The notes below the pieces were generated by a model. It did not search any database. It was not told the DNA's origin and saw only the letters and a program-made list of their open reading frames with translations. Source: Cupriavidus sp. 2SB (GTDB taxonomy: Bacteria > Pseudomonadota > Gammaproteobacteria > Burkholderiales > Burkholderiaceae). Taken from it: a stretch of DNA of 64,000 nucleotides. Positions 36,379 through 44,353 of the stretch are shown here, piece after piece. The position numbers and the translations under genes are program-made. Where the stretch lies: assembly GCF_005503625.1 (NCBI RefSeq), contig NZ_SCMX01000011.1, forward strand, positions 55,111-119,110, in the 5' to 3' direction. Each line of letters opens with the position of its first letter. Within the stretch, counting starts at the first letter, position 1.

Positions 36379-39300
36379 ATGATGAAACTCGACCAAGCCC
36401 ATGCCGAAAGTGATGCGAGATCAACTCAAGAAAGGAAGAAGGCGGAGGACCTGAACGGCGCGACATCCGTCTTCCGCATTCCCAACATGGATTGCCGCAA
36501 CGAAGAAGCGGCAATCCGTGCACGGCTTGCCAAATTGCCAGCGGTAGAGTCCCTTTCGTTCGACCTTCCCCAGCGCCGCCTCACCGTCCGGCATGGGCTA
36601 CCGAACCCGGGGCCGTTGCTGGAGGCCCTCCATGAGATCGGCATGCAAGCATCGATGGAGGACGACGGCGAAGCCGCGGGCAACGCCGCTTGCGGATCCG
36701 CGTGCGCTGGATCCTGCGCCGGCAGCCAGAGCGCTGCGTTAGAAGAGTCAAAAGACACATTCACGATTCCAAACATGGATTGCCGCTCCGAAGAGGCGGC
36801 GATCCGCGCGCGGCTGGAGCCGTTGGCCGGCGTCCGGTCGCTCGAGTTCGACCTACCCGCACGCCAGCTGTCTGTCGTCCACACCTTGTCCTCGGTGGAA
36901 CCCCTGCTGACGGCGTTGCAATCGATCGGCATGCAGGCAAGGCTGGGCGAAGACACAACTCCTCCGGGCGCGAATTGCGCAGCGACAACGGAGACTGCCT
37001 GCGGTCCCTGCGGCACGCCCCCCGTCTCCTTCGTCCCTGCAGCCACGGGCAATACCACGCAGTTCCTGATCACAAACATGGACTGCCCCACCGAGGAAGC
37101 TTTGATCCGCAAGCGCCTAGGCAAGGTGGAGGGCATCGAACGCCTCGACTTCGACCTGATGAATCGCCGACTGGAGGTGCAACACCGCCTGCCCGATCCG
37201 GCACCGGTCCTCGGCGCACTGCGCGAGATCGGCATGCATGCCACGGTCGAGCGCGAGGCAGGGGCAAGTTCCAAGGGACAAGCCACCTACTTGATCGAAA
37301 AGATGGACTGCCCGACCGAAGAGGCGCTGCTGCGCAAGGCGTTGGAAGGCATGCCGGGTGTCAGCAGCCTGCAGTTCAACCTGATGAGCCGGACCCTGAC
37401 CGTCAGCCATTCGCTGAAGGACGAGGTGCCAATCACAGCGGCCATTGAGCGACTTGGCATGCAGCCGGTGCTGCGCGACCATAGTCGGCCTGCCCCCGCA
37501 GTCACGAGGGACTTTGGCACCGGCATTTCGAAGGCGGAGTGGCTGCGCATGGGGGCCGCCGGCGTGCTGGCGGTTGGCGCGGAAGTCCTCACATTCGCCG
37601 GGATGGGTGAATCGGCATGGCCGGTGGTGGCCGCGTCGCTGGCGGCCATTGCGTTGGGCGGTATCGAGACCCTGAAGAAAGGCTGGATCGCGCTGCGCAC
37701 GCTGTCACTGAACATGAACCTCCTGATGACGATTGCCGTCATCGGTGCCGCTTTGATCGGCCAGTGGCCGGAAGCCGCCGTGGTGATCTGGCTGTTCGCC
37801 ATCGCGGAGATGATCGAAGCGCTAAGCCTGGACCGGGCGCGCAACGCGATTCGCAAGCTGATGGACCTGGCGCCGGAAACCGCACTCGTCCGCCAGGACG
37901 ACGGTCGCTGGCAAGAGGTCAAGGCCGAGACAGTGCCGCTTGGAGCCGTCGTGCGCGTTCGTCCCGGCGAACGTATCGCCTTGGATGGGGTCGTGGTGTC
38001 GGGCGCATCAGCCATCAACCAGGCGCCCATCACCGGCGAAAGCATGCCCGTGGAAAAGAACCCCGGCGACACGGTGTTCGCGGGCACGATCAATGAGCGC
38101 GGCACATTGGAATTCGAAGTGCACTCGCGCAAGGGAGAGACCACGCTCGACCGTATCGCGCGCTCGGTCCAGGAAGCCCAAGGCCAGCGCGCGCCGACGC
38201 AGCGTTTCGTTGATCGTTTCGCGAGCGTCTATACCCCCTCTGTCTTTGCGCTGGCGATCGCCATTGCCGTGATCCCGCCGCTGTTCTTTGGGGCGCCTTG
38301 GTTCGAATGGGTCTACAAGGCGCTGGTGATGCTGGTGATTGCTTGTCCCTGCGCCCTGGTGATCTCGACACCGGTGACGGTCGTCAGCGGCCTGGCTGCG
38401 GCCGCGCGGCGTGGCATCCTCGTCAAGGGTGGCCTGTACCTGGAGCAAGGGCGTCTGCTGCGCGCGGTGGCACTGGACAAGACTGGCACCCTTACGCACG
38501 GCCGCCCGGCGCTGACCGATACGGTACCGACGGGCGCGCTCTCGGAGACGGAAGTGCTGCGCATTGCCGCCAGCCTGGATGCGTTGTCCGAACATCCAGT
38601 GGCCACAGCTATCGTCAACGCCTACGGCGACAAGCCGCACGCCTCAGTGCAACGCTTCGAGGCTCTGGCTGGCCGTGGCGTCAAGGGCGACATCGACGGC
38701 CAGACCTACTACGTCGGCAACCACCGCCTGGCAAATGAGCTTGGCGTGGCCAGCGAGCAGGTCCGCAAGCTGCTGGAGAGCCTGGAAGCGCAGGCCAAGA
38801 CAGCAGTGGTGCTTGCCACCGATAAGCAGGCACTGGGTGTCCTGGCAGTTGCCGACACGGTCCGGGACAGCAGCAAGCGTGCGGTAGCGGCGCTCAAGCA
38901 GTTGGGCGTAGAGCCGGTGATGCTTACCGGCGACAACCGCAAGACCGCGGAAGCGGTGGCCGCCCAGGTGGGCATCACCGACGCGCGCGGCGACCTGCTG
39001 CCGCACGACAAGTTGGCTGCGATCGCAGAGCTTGGCGCGAAGGCGCCGGTAGGCATGGTCGGGGATGGCGTCAACGATGCGCCCGCGCTGGCCAAATCGA
39101 ACATCGGCTTTGCGATGGGCGCTGCTGGCACCGACACCGCGATCGAGACCGCCGACGTGGCGCTGATGCAGGACGACCTGCGCAAGCTGCCTGAGTTCAT
39201 CAAGCTGTCGCGCCGGGTGGGTGGCGTGCTGAAGGCAAACATCGCCTTCGCGATCGGTACCAAGGCGGTCTTCATGGTGCTGGCCTTCACCGGCCATGCC

Positions 39301-39414
39301 AGCCTGTGGCTCGCGATTCTTGCCGACATGGGCGCAAGCCTGGCCGTGGTGTTCAACGGACTGCGCCTGCTGGGGACCAGCCCCTCCACTGAGAGTGACC
39401 ACCATGCGGGCTGA
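36379..39414 (+). CDS. pbrA: Pb/Cd/Zn P1B-type ATPase with four N-terminal HMA-like domains, 1011 aa
   Basis: Exports divalent soft metals from the cytoplasm. Four ferredoxin-like metal domains precede the pump; their loops read MDCRNEE (Cys39), MDCRSEE (about 135), MDCPTEE (about 236) and MDCPTEE (about 311). Each has only one Cys, with an acidic pair instead of the second Cys of CxxC. Cys-rich linkers lie between domains (ACGSACAGSCAG). The pump has CPC (about 655), DKTGT (about 700), SEHPVA and GDGVNDAPAL. It is about 200-250 aa longer than typical ZntA/CadA because of the extra domains. The cadA name is equally possible; the lspA partner and promoter favour pbrA. Confidence 0.92.
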   Translation: MMKLDQAHAESDARSTQERKKAEDLNGATSVFRIPNMDCRNEEAAIRARLAKLPAVESLSFDLPQRRLTVRHGLPNPGPLLEALHEIGMQASMEDDGEAAGNAACGSACAGSCAGSQSAALEESKDTFTIPNMDCRSEEAAIRARLEPLAGVRSLEFDLPARQLSVVHTLSSVEPLLTALQSIGMQARLGEDTTPPGANCAATTETACGPCGTPPVSFVPAATGNTTQFLITNMDCPTEEALIRKRLGKVEGIERLDFDLMNRRLEVQHRLPDPAPVLGALREIGMHATVEREAGASSKGQATYLIEKMDCPTEEALLRKALEGMPGVSSLQFNLMSRTLTVSHSLKDEVPITAAIERLGMQPVLRDHSRPAPAVTRDFGTGISKAEWLRMGAAGVLAVGAEVLTFAGMGESAWPVVAASLAAIALGGIETLKKGWIALRTLSLNMNLLMTIAVIGAALIGQWPEAAVVIWLFAIAEMIEALSLDRARNAIRKLMDLAPETALVRQDDGRWQEVKAETVPLGAVVRVRPGERIALDGVVVSGASAINQAPITGESMPVEKNPGDTVFAGTINERGTLEFEVHSRKGETTLDRIARSVQEAQGQRAPTQRFVDRFASVYTPSVFALAIAIAVIPPLFFGAPWFEWVYKALVMLVIACPCALVISTPVTVVSGLAAAARRGILVKGGLYLEQGRLLRAVALDKTGTLTHGRPALTDTVPTGALSETEVLRIAASLDALSEHPVATAIVNAYGDKPHASVQRFEALAGRGVKGDIDGQTYYVGNHRLANELGVASEQVRKLLESLEAQAKTAVVLATDKQALGVLAVADTVRDSSKRAVAALKQLGVEPVMLTGDNRKTAEAVAAQVGITDARGDLLPHDKLAAIAELGAKAPVGMVGDGVNDAPALAKSNIGFAMGAAGTDTAIETADVALMQDDLRKLPEFIKLSRRVGGVLKANIAFAIGTKAVFMVLAFTGHASLWLAILADMGASLAVVFNGLRLLGTSPSTESDHHAG

Positions 39415-39898
39415 TCGCAGCATTGGCCTGGGTTTCGTATTGGCGGCCCTTATCGTGGCGATGGATATCGGGACGAAAGTAGCCATCGTGGCCTGGGTCG
39501 ACTACGGTGCAAGCCTCGACTGGCTGCCCGTCCTCAACGTCGTGCATGTGCTGAACCGAGGTGCCGCCTTCAGTTTTCTGCACGGCGCGGGGGGCTGGCA
39601 GCGATATTTTTTCATTGGAATTGCCTTGGCGGCCTCCGCGTTCCTTGTGTACATGATTCGGCGTACTGGTACCACCGATACCGAGCGGATCAGCTACGGA
39701 CTGATCTTGGGCGGCGCGTTGGCCAATATGATCGACCGGGTCGCACGCGGAGCGGTGGTCGACTGGATCGATCTTCATTGGGGTTCGTACCATTGGCCGG
39801 CCTTCAATGTGGCTGACATCGGCATCACACTCGGTGCTGCCTTGATCGTGTTCCATGAGCTCTTCGGCAGAATGCAGGCACGCCCAGCCCGCGGATGA
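39404..39898 (+). CDS. lspA: Signal peptidase II (LspA/PbrC type), 164 aa
   Basis: An aspartic membrane peptidase with four transmembrane segments. The catalytic motifs are GGALANMIDR (Asn/Asp) and AFNVADIGI (Asp), and LNRGAAFSFL is the family N-R-G-x-x-F block. I start at ATG 39404, overlapping the ATPase by 11 bp. A lead-operon copy of this enzyme is PbrC in C. metallidurans, where it forms part of the PbrABC/D lead-resistance system. This is an accessory copy, translated with the ATPase. Confidence 0.92.
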   Translation: MRADRSIGLGFVLAALIVAMDIGTKVAIVAWVDYGASLDWLPVLNVVHVLNRGAAFSFLHGAGGWQRYFFIGIALAASAFLVYMIRRTGTTDTERISYGLILGGALANMIDRVARGAVVDWIDLHWGSYHWPAFNVADIGITLGAALIVFHELFGRMQARPARG

Positions 39899-40718
39899 AC
39901 ACGAAGCATCCGACAGGCAGCCGCTGCTGACCATCGGCCGCGGCTGGGCCATTTACATCGGACCGATAGAGGCCGGTCGGTTGCACCGACATCAAGCAGC
40001 TCAGTTGGCATGGAGCAAACAGGGGATGTTGCTCCTCGAAGGGGCCTGGGGCGGATTGCAGGCCCCGGGACATTTTCTTGCGGCCGGGGTGCCGCATCGT
40101 CTCGTAGCGGCCGGCCCGGTGCGCATGGTGTTTCTCGACCCGACCATGCACAGCGTTTGCCCTACTGGCCGTCGGCCCGCAGCCACGATGGCGCCGAGCC
40201 CCGTGCAGGCGGATATGCTGGAACATGAGCTGGACCGCTGGCTGCGAGGCGCAATGCCGTCTGAAACAGCGAATGTGTCACAACCTGCCACGGAGGCTTC
40301 GCGTTGGGCTGCGGTCCTCCAGTGGCTGGAAACGTCGCTGGAGGGACCCGTGCATGTCGCACATGCCGCCGACGCCGTAGGCCTGTCGTCCTCCCGTTTC
40401 ATGCATTGGTTCGCGGAGGCGAGCGGACTGTCGTTCCGGGCGTACGTGCGTTGGTTGCGCCTGCAGCGTGCGGTGCGCACCCTCTCCGATGGTTGTACGC
40501 TCACCGAGGCTGCTCATCTCGCCGGCTTCGCCGACAGCGCGCACCTGACGCGCACCTTCGTGTCCACATTCGGAGTCCGGCCAGCGCCGCTGCGTGGCGC
40601 TCGGATTGTCTGTACGGCACAGTCCAAACCTCCATTCACACTGCACGGACTTGAATTTGTCGACACCATCCGGCATGGAGGGCGTCAGACAGGAGCCCAA
40701 CAAAGGGGAAAAGCATGA
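39855..40718 (+). CDS. AraC-family transcription regulator, 287 aa
   Basis: The C-terminal 100 residues carry two helix-turn-helix motifs (VAHAADAVGLSSSRFMHWFAE and LTEAAHLAGFADSAHLTRTF; each shown in part) typical of AraC/XylS proteins. The N-terminal half is a cupin-like sensory domain with HRHQAAQLAWS and GVPHRLVA, which can hold metal or a small ligand. The gene overlaps lspA by 44 bp and the MerR gene by ATGA, so it is co-transcribed with the ATPase unit. The effector is unknown. An AraC gene inside a pbr/cad operon is not standard. Confidence 0.85.
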   Translation: MSSSAECRHAQPADEHEASDRQPLLTIGRGWAIYIGPIEAGRLHRHQAAQLAWSKQGMLLLEGAWGGLQAPGHFLAAGVPHRLVAAGPVRMVFLDPTMHSVCPTGRRPAATMAPSPVQADMLEHELDRWLRGAMPSETANVSQPATEASRWAAVLQWLETSLEGPVHVAHAADAVGLSSSRFMHWFAEASGLSFRAYVRWLRLQRAVRTLSDGCTLTEAAHLAGFADSAHLTRTFVSTFGVRPAPLRGARIVCTAQSKPPFTLHGLEFVDTIRHGGRQTGAQQRGKA

Positions 40719-41140
40719 AGATCGGCAAACTTGCTCAAACCGCCGGCACCACGGTGGAGACTATTCGCTTCTACGAGCATGAAGGCTTACTGCCGGCGCC
40801 GGCTCGTTCCTCTGGAAACTACCGACTCTACGCTTCCCAGCACCTTGAGCGGTTGGCGTTCATCCGCCATTGCCGCTCGTTGGACATGACCCTGAACGAG
40901 ATTCGGTCCTTGCTGCGTCTCAAGGATGCGCCCCACGAGGACTGTGGAGAGGTCAACGTCCTGCTAGAAGGCCACATTCGACACGTGGCGCGCCGCATAC
41001 AAGAGTTGATGGCATTGGAACGTGACCTGAAGCAATTGCGCAGTCAATGCGGTCTGTCGCGAGAGGCCAAGGACTGCGGCATTCTGGAGGGCCTTACGAA
41101 AACAGCCCATCAGACACCACAGCTGTTGGGAGAAGAGTAG
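40715..41140 (+). CDS. pbrR: PbrR/CadR-type MerR regulator, 141 aa
   Basis: A MerR activator for Pb(II)/Cd(II). The helix-turn-helix is KIGKLAQTAGTTVETIRFYE. The metal residues of the family are in place: Cys in HEDCGEV (about 77), Cys in RSQCGLS (about 112) and Cys in AKDCGIL (about 119). The C-terminus lacks the His-rich tail of Pseudomonas CadR. It is the obvious regulator of the five 19-bp-spaced promoters between 35.6 and 44.2 kb. Translation is coupled to araC (ATGA). The cadR name is equally valid without binding data. Confidence 0.88.
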   Translation: MKIGKLAQTAGTTVETIRFYEHEGLLPAPARSSGNYRLYASQHLERLAFIRHCRSLDMTLNEIRSLLRLKDAPHEDCGEVNVLLEGHIRHVARRIQELMALERDLKQLRSQCGLSREAKDCGILEGLTKTAHQTPQLLGEE

Positions 41141-41144
41141 GGAC

Positions 41145-41400
41145 GCGGATCCCACGAAGGACTACAGGCAGATCCGCCTTCAGCGAACGCTTTCCTGTCG
41201 CCGGCGCTAAGCGGCATGTGCGCCACCCCAAACAGCGCAGGCGGAAGCGTTCCCGACGCGCAAGGCAGCCTCTGCCATAGCCCCGCAGAAAGGCACAGAC
41301 TCCCAAGTGCGCCTCCCAAGCCGCCAAAACGTCTGCCGGGAAATGCATGCCTGCGACCAGACGCGACCAGCCAACAAGGTCCACGCCAGTTTGGGCTAGC
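41145..41400 (-). pseudogene. Degenerate PAP2 + MAPEG gene remnant
   Basis: On the minus strand, 41400-41290 encodes a PAP2 C-terminus (LVGWSRLVAGMHFPADVLAAW) in one frame. Further on, a MAPEG-like piece appears in two shifted frames (TLPPALFG and GDRKAFA in one, LKADLPVVL in the other). Both match the intact genes at 43364-43936 and 42838-43317 in the same order. It is a collapsed copy of that pair with internal deletions and frameshifts, still headed by a PbrR-type promoter at 41416-41446. Confidence 0.72.
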
Positions 41401-41415
41401 CCCTTCTAGTGCTTC

Positions 41416-41446
41416 ATCTAGCACTGTGTAGCTGCCATAGGGTCAA
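41416..41446 (-). promoter_or_regulatory. PbrR/CadR-type promoter facing the PAP2/MAPEG remnant
   Basis: On the minus strand: TTGACC (41446-41441), 19-bp spacer CTATGGC...ACAGTG, CTAGAT (41421-41416). The element is intact although its downstream genes are broken. Confidence 0.72.
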
Positions 41447-41538
41447 GGAAAACGCTACGCGTTTGCCGAACTTTTCTCCTGAAGTGCGGCGCGGGTGCTT
41501 TGTTCGTAGCAGGCGGCATATATGCGTGCAGCCTTGTC

Positions 41539-41569
41539 TTGACCCTGTAGCCACTACATGGTGTCAAAT
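41539..41569 (+). promoter_or_regulatory. PbrR/CadR-type promoter facing the Skp-like gene
   Basis: TTGACC (41539-41544), 19-bp spacer, TCAAAT (41564-41569). The operator is the most symmetrical of the five: ACCCTGTAG-CCA-CTACATGGT. The next gene on this strand is the OmpH/Skp-like one 252 bp downstream. The gap between has no convincing ORF on the plus strand. Confidence 0.78.
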
Positions 41570-41820
41570 CGCACCGACATATCAGCTGACAGGCTGCCAA
41601 TGAGAGGCGCTGGGCTAAAGGCGACCGGCCATATCATTGGGGCATGCCTCGGCACTGCTCTATAACCTGCCGAGCGCGGGATCCAAGCCGACCGATCCAA
41701 TGTGCTGCAACATCTTCGATTTCACTACACTCGAGCCCATGAATTTCTGCATGCCAAACGCCACTCCGAGAAGTAACCGGTAACCGCCATACACTCACAA
41801 AAGGTACGGCTCCGTCGCTC

Positions 41821-42345
41821 ATGCAAACGCCAACCCCACATCCGAAAACTCTGATAGCGGCGGCGCTGTCCGCCGCCATGCTGTGCGCGGTAGGACCGGT
41901 GCTAGCGCAGCCAGCGCGCATTGCCGTAGTCAATTCCGAACTTATTCTGCCGGACTCGTTGCCAGCCAGGCAGGCCCACAACAGGCTTGCACAGGAGTTT
42001 TCCACGCGCGACCGTGAACTGCAGGACATGGACCGGAAGACCAGGGCCTTGGCTGACAAGCTCGAGAAGGAAGCGGCCGTGCTCACAGATCTTGACCATC
42101 AGCGCCGCCAGCACGAAGTGGCCGAGCTGACCCACGAATTCCAGCGCAAGCAGCGTGGATTCCGAGAGGACTTGCAACAGCGCCGCAACGAGGAACTGGC
42201 ACGGGTGCAAGAGCGCGCCCAGCAGGCGATTCGCCAGCTTGCCGAGCAGCGCGGGTACGACCTTGTCATACAGGCAGTCTATGTGAATCCGCGCATTGAC
42301 ATCACTGAAGACGTCATGAAAGCGCTGGACGCCAGCAGCAAGTAG
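41821..42345 (+). CDS. OmpH/Skp-like periplasmic chaperone, 174 aa
   Basis: A Sec signal (cleaved near VLA-QP) is followed by RIAVVNSELIL, a long charged coiled-coil stretch (residues about 55-140, rich in Arg, Glu, Gln and Lys) and a short final beta segment (YDLVIQAVYVNPRIDIT). This is the Skp/OmpH architecture and length: a trimeric holdase for outer-membrane proteins. The housekeeping skp gene normally lies between bamA and lpxD, so this is an extra copy. The start codon lacks a strong ribosome site. Confidence 0.84.
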   Translation: MQTPTPHPKTLIAAALSAAMLCAVGPVLAQPARIAVVNSELILPDSLPARQAHNRLAQEFSTRDRELQDMDRKTRALADKLEKEAAVLTDLDHQRRQHEVAELTHEFQRKQRGFREDLQQRRNEELARVQERAQQAIRQLAEQRGYDLVIQAVYVNPRIDITEDVMKALDASSK

Positions 42346-42507
42346 GAAACCTTCATGGGAGGTCGCAGCAGGCTGCGCGGAGATGCTTGGCCCCGCTCTG
42401 TAGGTAATTCATGTTCACTCACGCGATGTGACCCTTCAAGGCATAGAAGCATCATCCACTTTGTCTGACATGGTGCAATGCTGGGTTCATTCCATCGAGG
42501 CCGGCTG

Positions 42508-42793
42508 AGGTCCCTGCGGCACTGCCATCTCGCTCGTCCCTGCAGCCACGGGCAACACCACGCAGTTCCTGATCACCAACATGGACTGCCCCACCGAGGA
42601 AGCCCTGATTCGCAAGCGCCTGGGCAAGGTGGAGGGGATAGAACGACTCGACTTTGACCTGATGAACCGCCGGCTGGAGGTGCAATACCGTCTACCAAAT
42701 CCGTTACGGCATGCATGCCACGGTCGAACGCGAGGCAGGGGCCTGATCTGTCCGATGAAACGGCCCCCCTCCTTCAGCGCCCCGAGAGAATGA
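42508..42793 (+). pseudogene. Duplicated fragment of the ATPase third HMA domain
   Basis: From 42508 to about 42745 the DNA closely follows 37004-37262 inside pbrA: the Pro/Ala linker (ending GNTTQFLITN) and the MDCPTEE domain are almost identical. About 30 bp in the middle of the domain's second half are missing, and the frame then runs into unrelated sequence and stops. There is no start codon context before it. It is a dead partial copy of a pbrA/cadA gene, probably from recombination that also made the PAP2/MAPEG remnant. 42346-42507 holds nothing recognisable. Confidence 0.8.
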
Positions 42794-42837
42794 GAGCCAC
42801 CGCAAGCGTGTAGGCACCACAACGGTCGAAATCCCAG

Positions 42838-43317
42838 TCATCGCCATCCCAAAAGCCGACCGGTAGGATGCCGCGCATAGCCAACCGCGAACGTGATACG
42901 ACCGAGCAGATACAAGCTCACCAGAATCGGCATCAGCCTAAGTTCGGCGCCATACAGCACTGTCGCAAGAATCAAATGCGCGCCTACCGCCAGTACGGTC
43001 TGTTCGAGCGAGTTCTGTAGCACCGCCACGCGCAGCTCAATAGCGGGACTAGGACGCGAAAACGCCGAGCCCTGGATATCGGCTTGCGATAAAAAGCGTC
43101 CCTTGCTTACGGCTCTCACGCAATCTGCTAACCATAGGAAAACAGGGAGATCGGCCTTGAGCGCAAACGCGACACGGTCGCCAATACCAAGCTGTCCATC
43201 GAGGCCGAACAGAGCGGGGGGAAGCCAGATATAACCCGCGCCAAGAACTACCGCGCAAACTAAGCAGGCAAGCATCGAATCACGTACGATGCGACGTTGT
43301 TGCAGACTCCATGGCAT
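42838..43317 (-). CDS. MAPEG-family membrane protein, 159 aa
   Basis: A membrane protein with four hydrophobic segments. LQNSLEQTVLAVGAHLILA and YLLGRITFAVGYARHPTGRLLG are typical of MAPEG proteins (glutathione- or eicosanoid-linked membrane enzymes); the N-E/L-E helix-2 motif is present as Q-N-S-L-E. A GAGGAG site precedes ATG 43317. It follows the PAP2 gene by 46 bp in the same operon under a PbrR-type promoter. A glutathione-related detoxification role is possible. Confidence 0.8.
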   Translation of the reverse strand: MPWSLQQRRIVRDSMLACLVCAVVLGAGYIWLPPALFGLDGQLGIGDRVAFALKADLPVFLWLADCVRAVSKGRFLSQADIQGSAFSRPSPAIELRVAVLQNSLEQTVLAVGAHLILATVLYGAELRLMPILVSLYLLGRITFAVGYARHPTGRLLGWR

Positions 43318-43363
43318 GGTTGCACTCCTCGCCTGTTACCCCGGCACGACGATCCTTGGTACG

Positions 43364-43936
43364 TTAAGCAGCCCCCTTCAATAACCGGCTCGAAAGAGCC
43401 AAACTGCCGAGCGCTACTAACCAGCCCGCCAAGACGTCCGCCGGGAAGTGCATCCCTGTGGCCAAACGTGACCAGCCGACTAGCGCGACATAGGTAAGTA
43501 GAGCCGGTCGCCAGTGGGCGCGGACCATTGGCCATAACCCACCAGCAACCAGAGCGGCGTACGTGGAATGTCCACTCGGAAGACTGTAGTGCGTCTCAAT
43601 TGAACCGATTGAATGCCACAGGTGACCGAACACGGCAGCCGGCCGCGGGAAATCGAAGAGAAACTTTGATGCTCCAACTACAGCAAATGCCATACCGAAT
43701 GCGACTACAAATCGTGCCAAGTGAGCCTGTAGCTCCAACGAACGATCTACATCCGAGGTTGTTCTTGACCAGACCCAAAAGCCTCCCATGACAACAGGCG
43801 CGGTCCAATAGTTGCCCAATAGGTAGCTAAACAGCTTGGCCAAAGGCAAGAACATTGCCGGCGTGCCTTCATTGACCAGTAGGAAGATCTCTCGATTCCA
43901 GCCGCTCCAGTCGTAGAGAACAAGTGCCCAACTCAT
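43364..43936 (-). CDS. pbrB: PAP2-family phosphatase (PbrB-like), 190 aa
   Basis: A membrane phosphatase with all three PAP2 motifs: KFLFDFPRP, SLPSGHSTYA and SRLATGMHFPADV. PbrB in C. metallidurans is an undecaprenyl-pyrophosphate phosphatase that supplies periplasmic phosphate to trap exported Pb(II); this gene has the right family and promoter class for that role. The start at 43936 (MSWALVLYDWSG) has a GGAGG 11 nt upstream. It is the first gene after the minus-strand PbrR-type promoter at 44213-44243. Confidence 0.84.
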   Translation of the reverse strand: MSWALVLYDWSGWNREIFLLVNEGTPAMFLPLAKLFSYLLGNYWTAPVVMGGFWVWSRTTSDVDRSLELQAHLARFVVAFGMAFAVVGASKFLFDFPRPAAVFGHLWHSIGSIETHYSLPSGHSTYAALVAGGLWPMVRAHWRPALLTYVALVGWSRLATGMHFPADVLAGWLVALGSLALSSRLLKGAA

Positions 43937-44212
43937 CGGATCACCATCCTCCGCCCCTCGCATCCCACCATACGGTAAGGACTCGCGATATGGGGGCGTT
44001 GGGTTCTATTGTTCGCAATCGTGCGAACGCCTGAAAGCCGAGGCGGAGGGTCGCCCGAAGTTGTGCGCACCTCACGTAAGCGCATTGCACCCTCCCGCAT
44101 CTTGCACGCGGCTGCACTTGGCTCGACCCCATACGAGCAATCCGCCGGAAGTCCCCATCGGTTTGTGTTGCGCTGACTCAAAGTAGGTCGCCAGTATTGA
44201 CTAACGTTGTTA

Positions 44213-44243
44213 TTTCTACGCCCTCTAGCGGCTATAGAGTCAA
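44213..44243 (-). promoter_or_regulatory. PbrR/CadR-type promoter between pbrB and the FTR1 gene
   Basis: On the minus strand: TTGACT (44243-44238), 19-bp spacer CTATAGC...AGAGGGCG, TAGAAA (44218-44213). The arms CTATAG and CTAGAG match the pbrA operator. It points toward the PAP2 gene 277 bp away; a TATAGA on the plus strand within it could serve the divergent FTR1 gene. The rest of 43937-44353 has no gene I can support. Confidence 0.76.
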
Positions 44244-44353
44244 GCGCGATTCCCCATACTTCCATCACCAAGATGGGTCGCTCGCGCAAACGATATGAAT
44301 TACAATCATTCGCATTTGTCCGCGAAAACTGCCGCCCGCCCGGCGTGTTCCTC

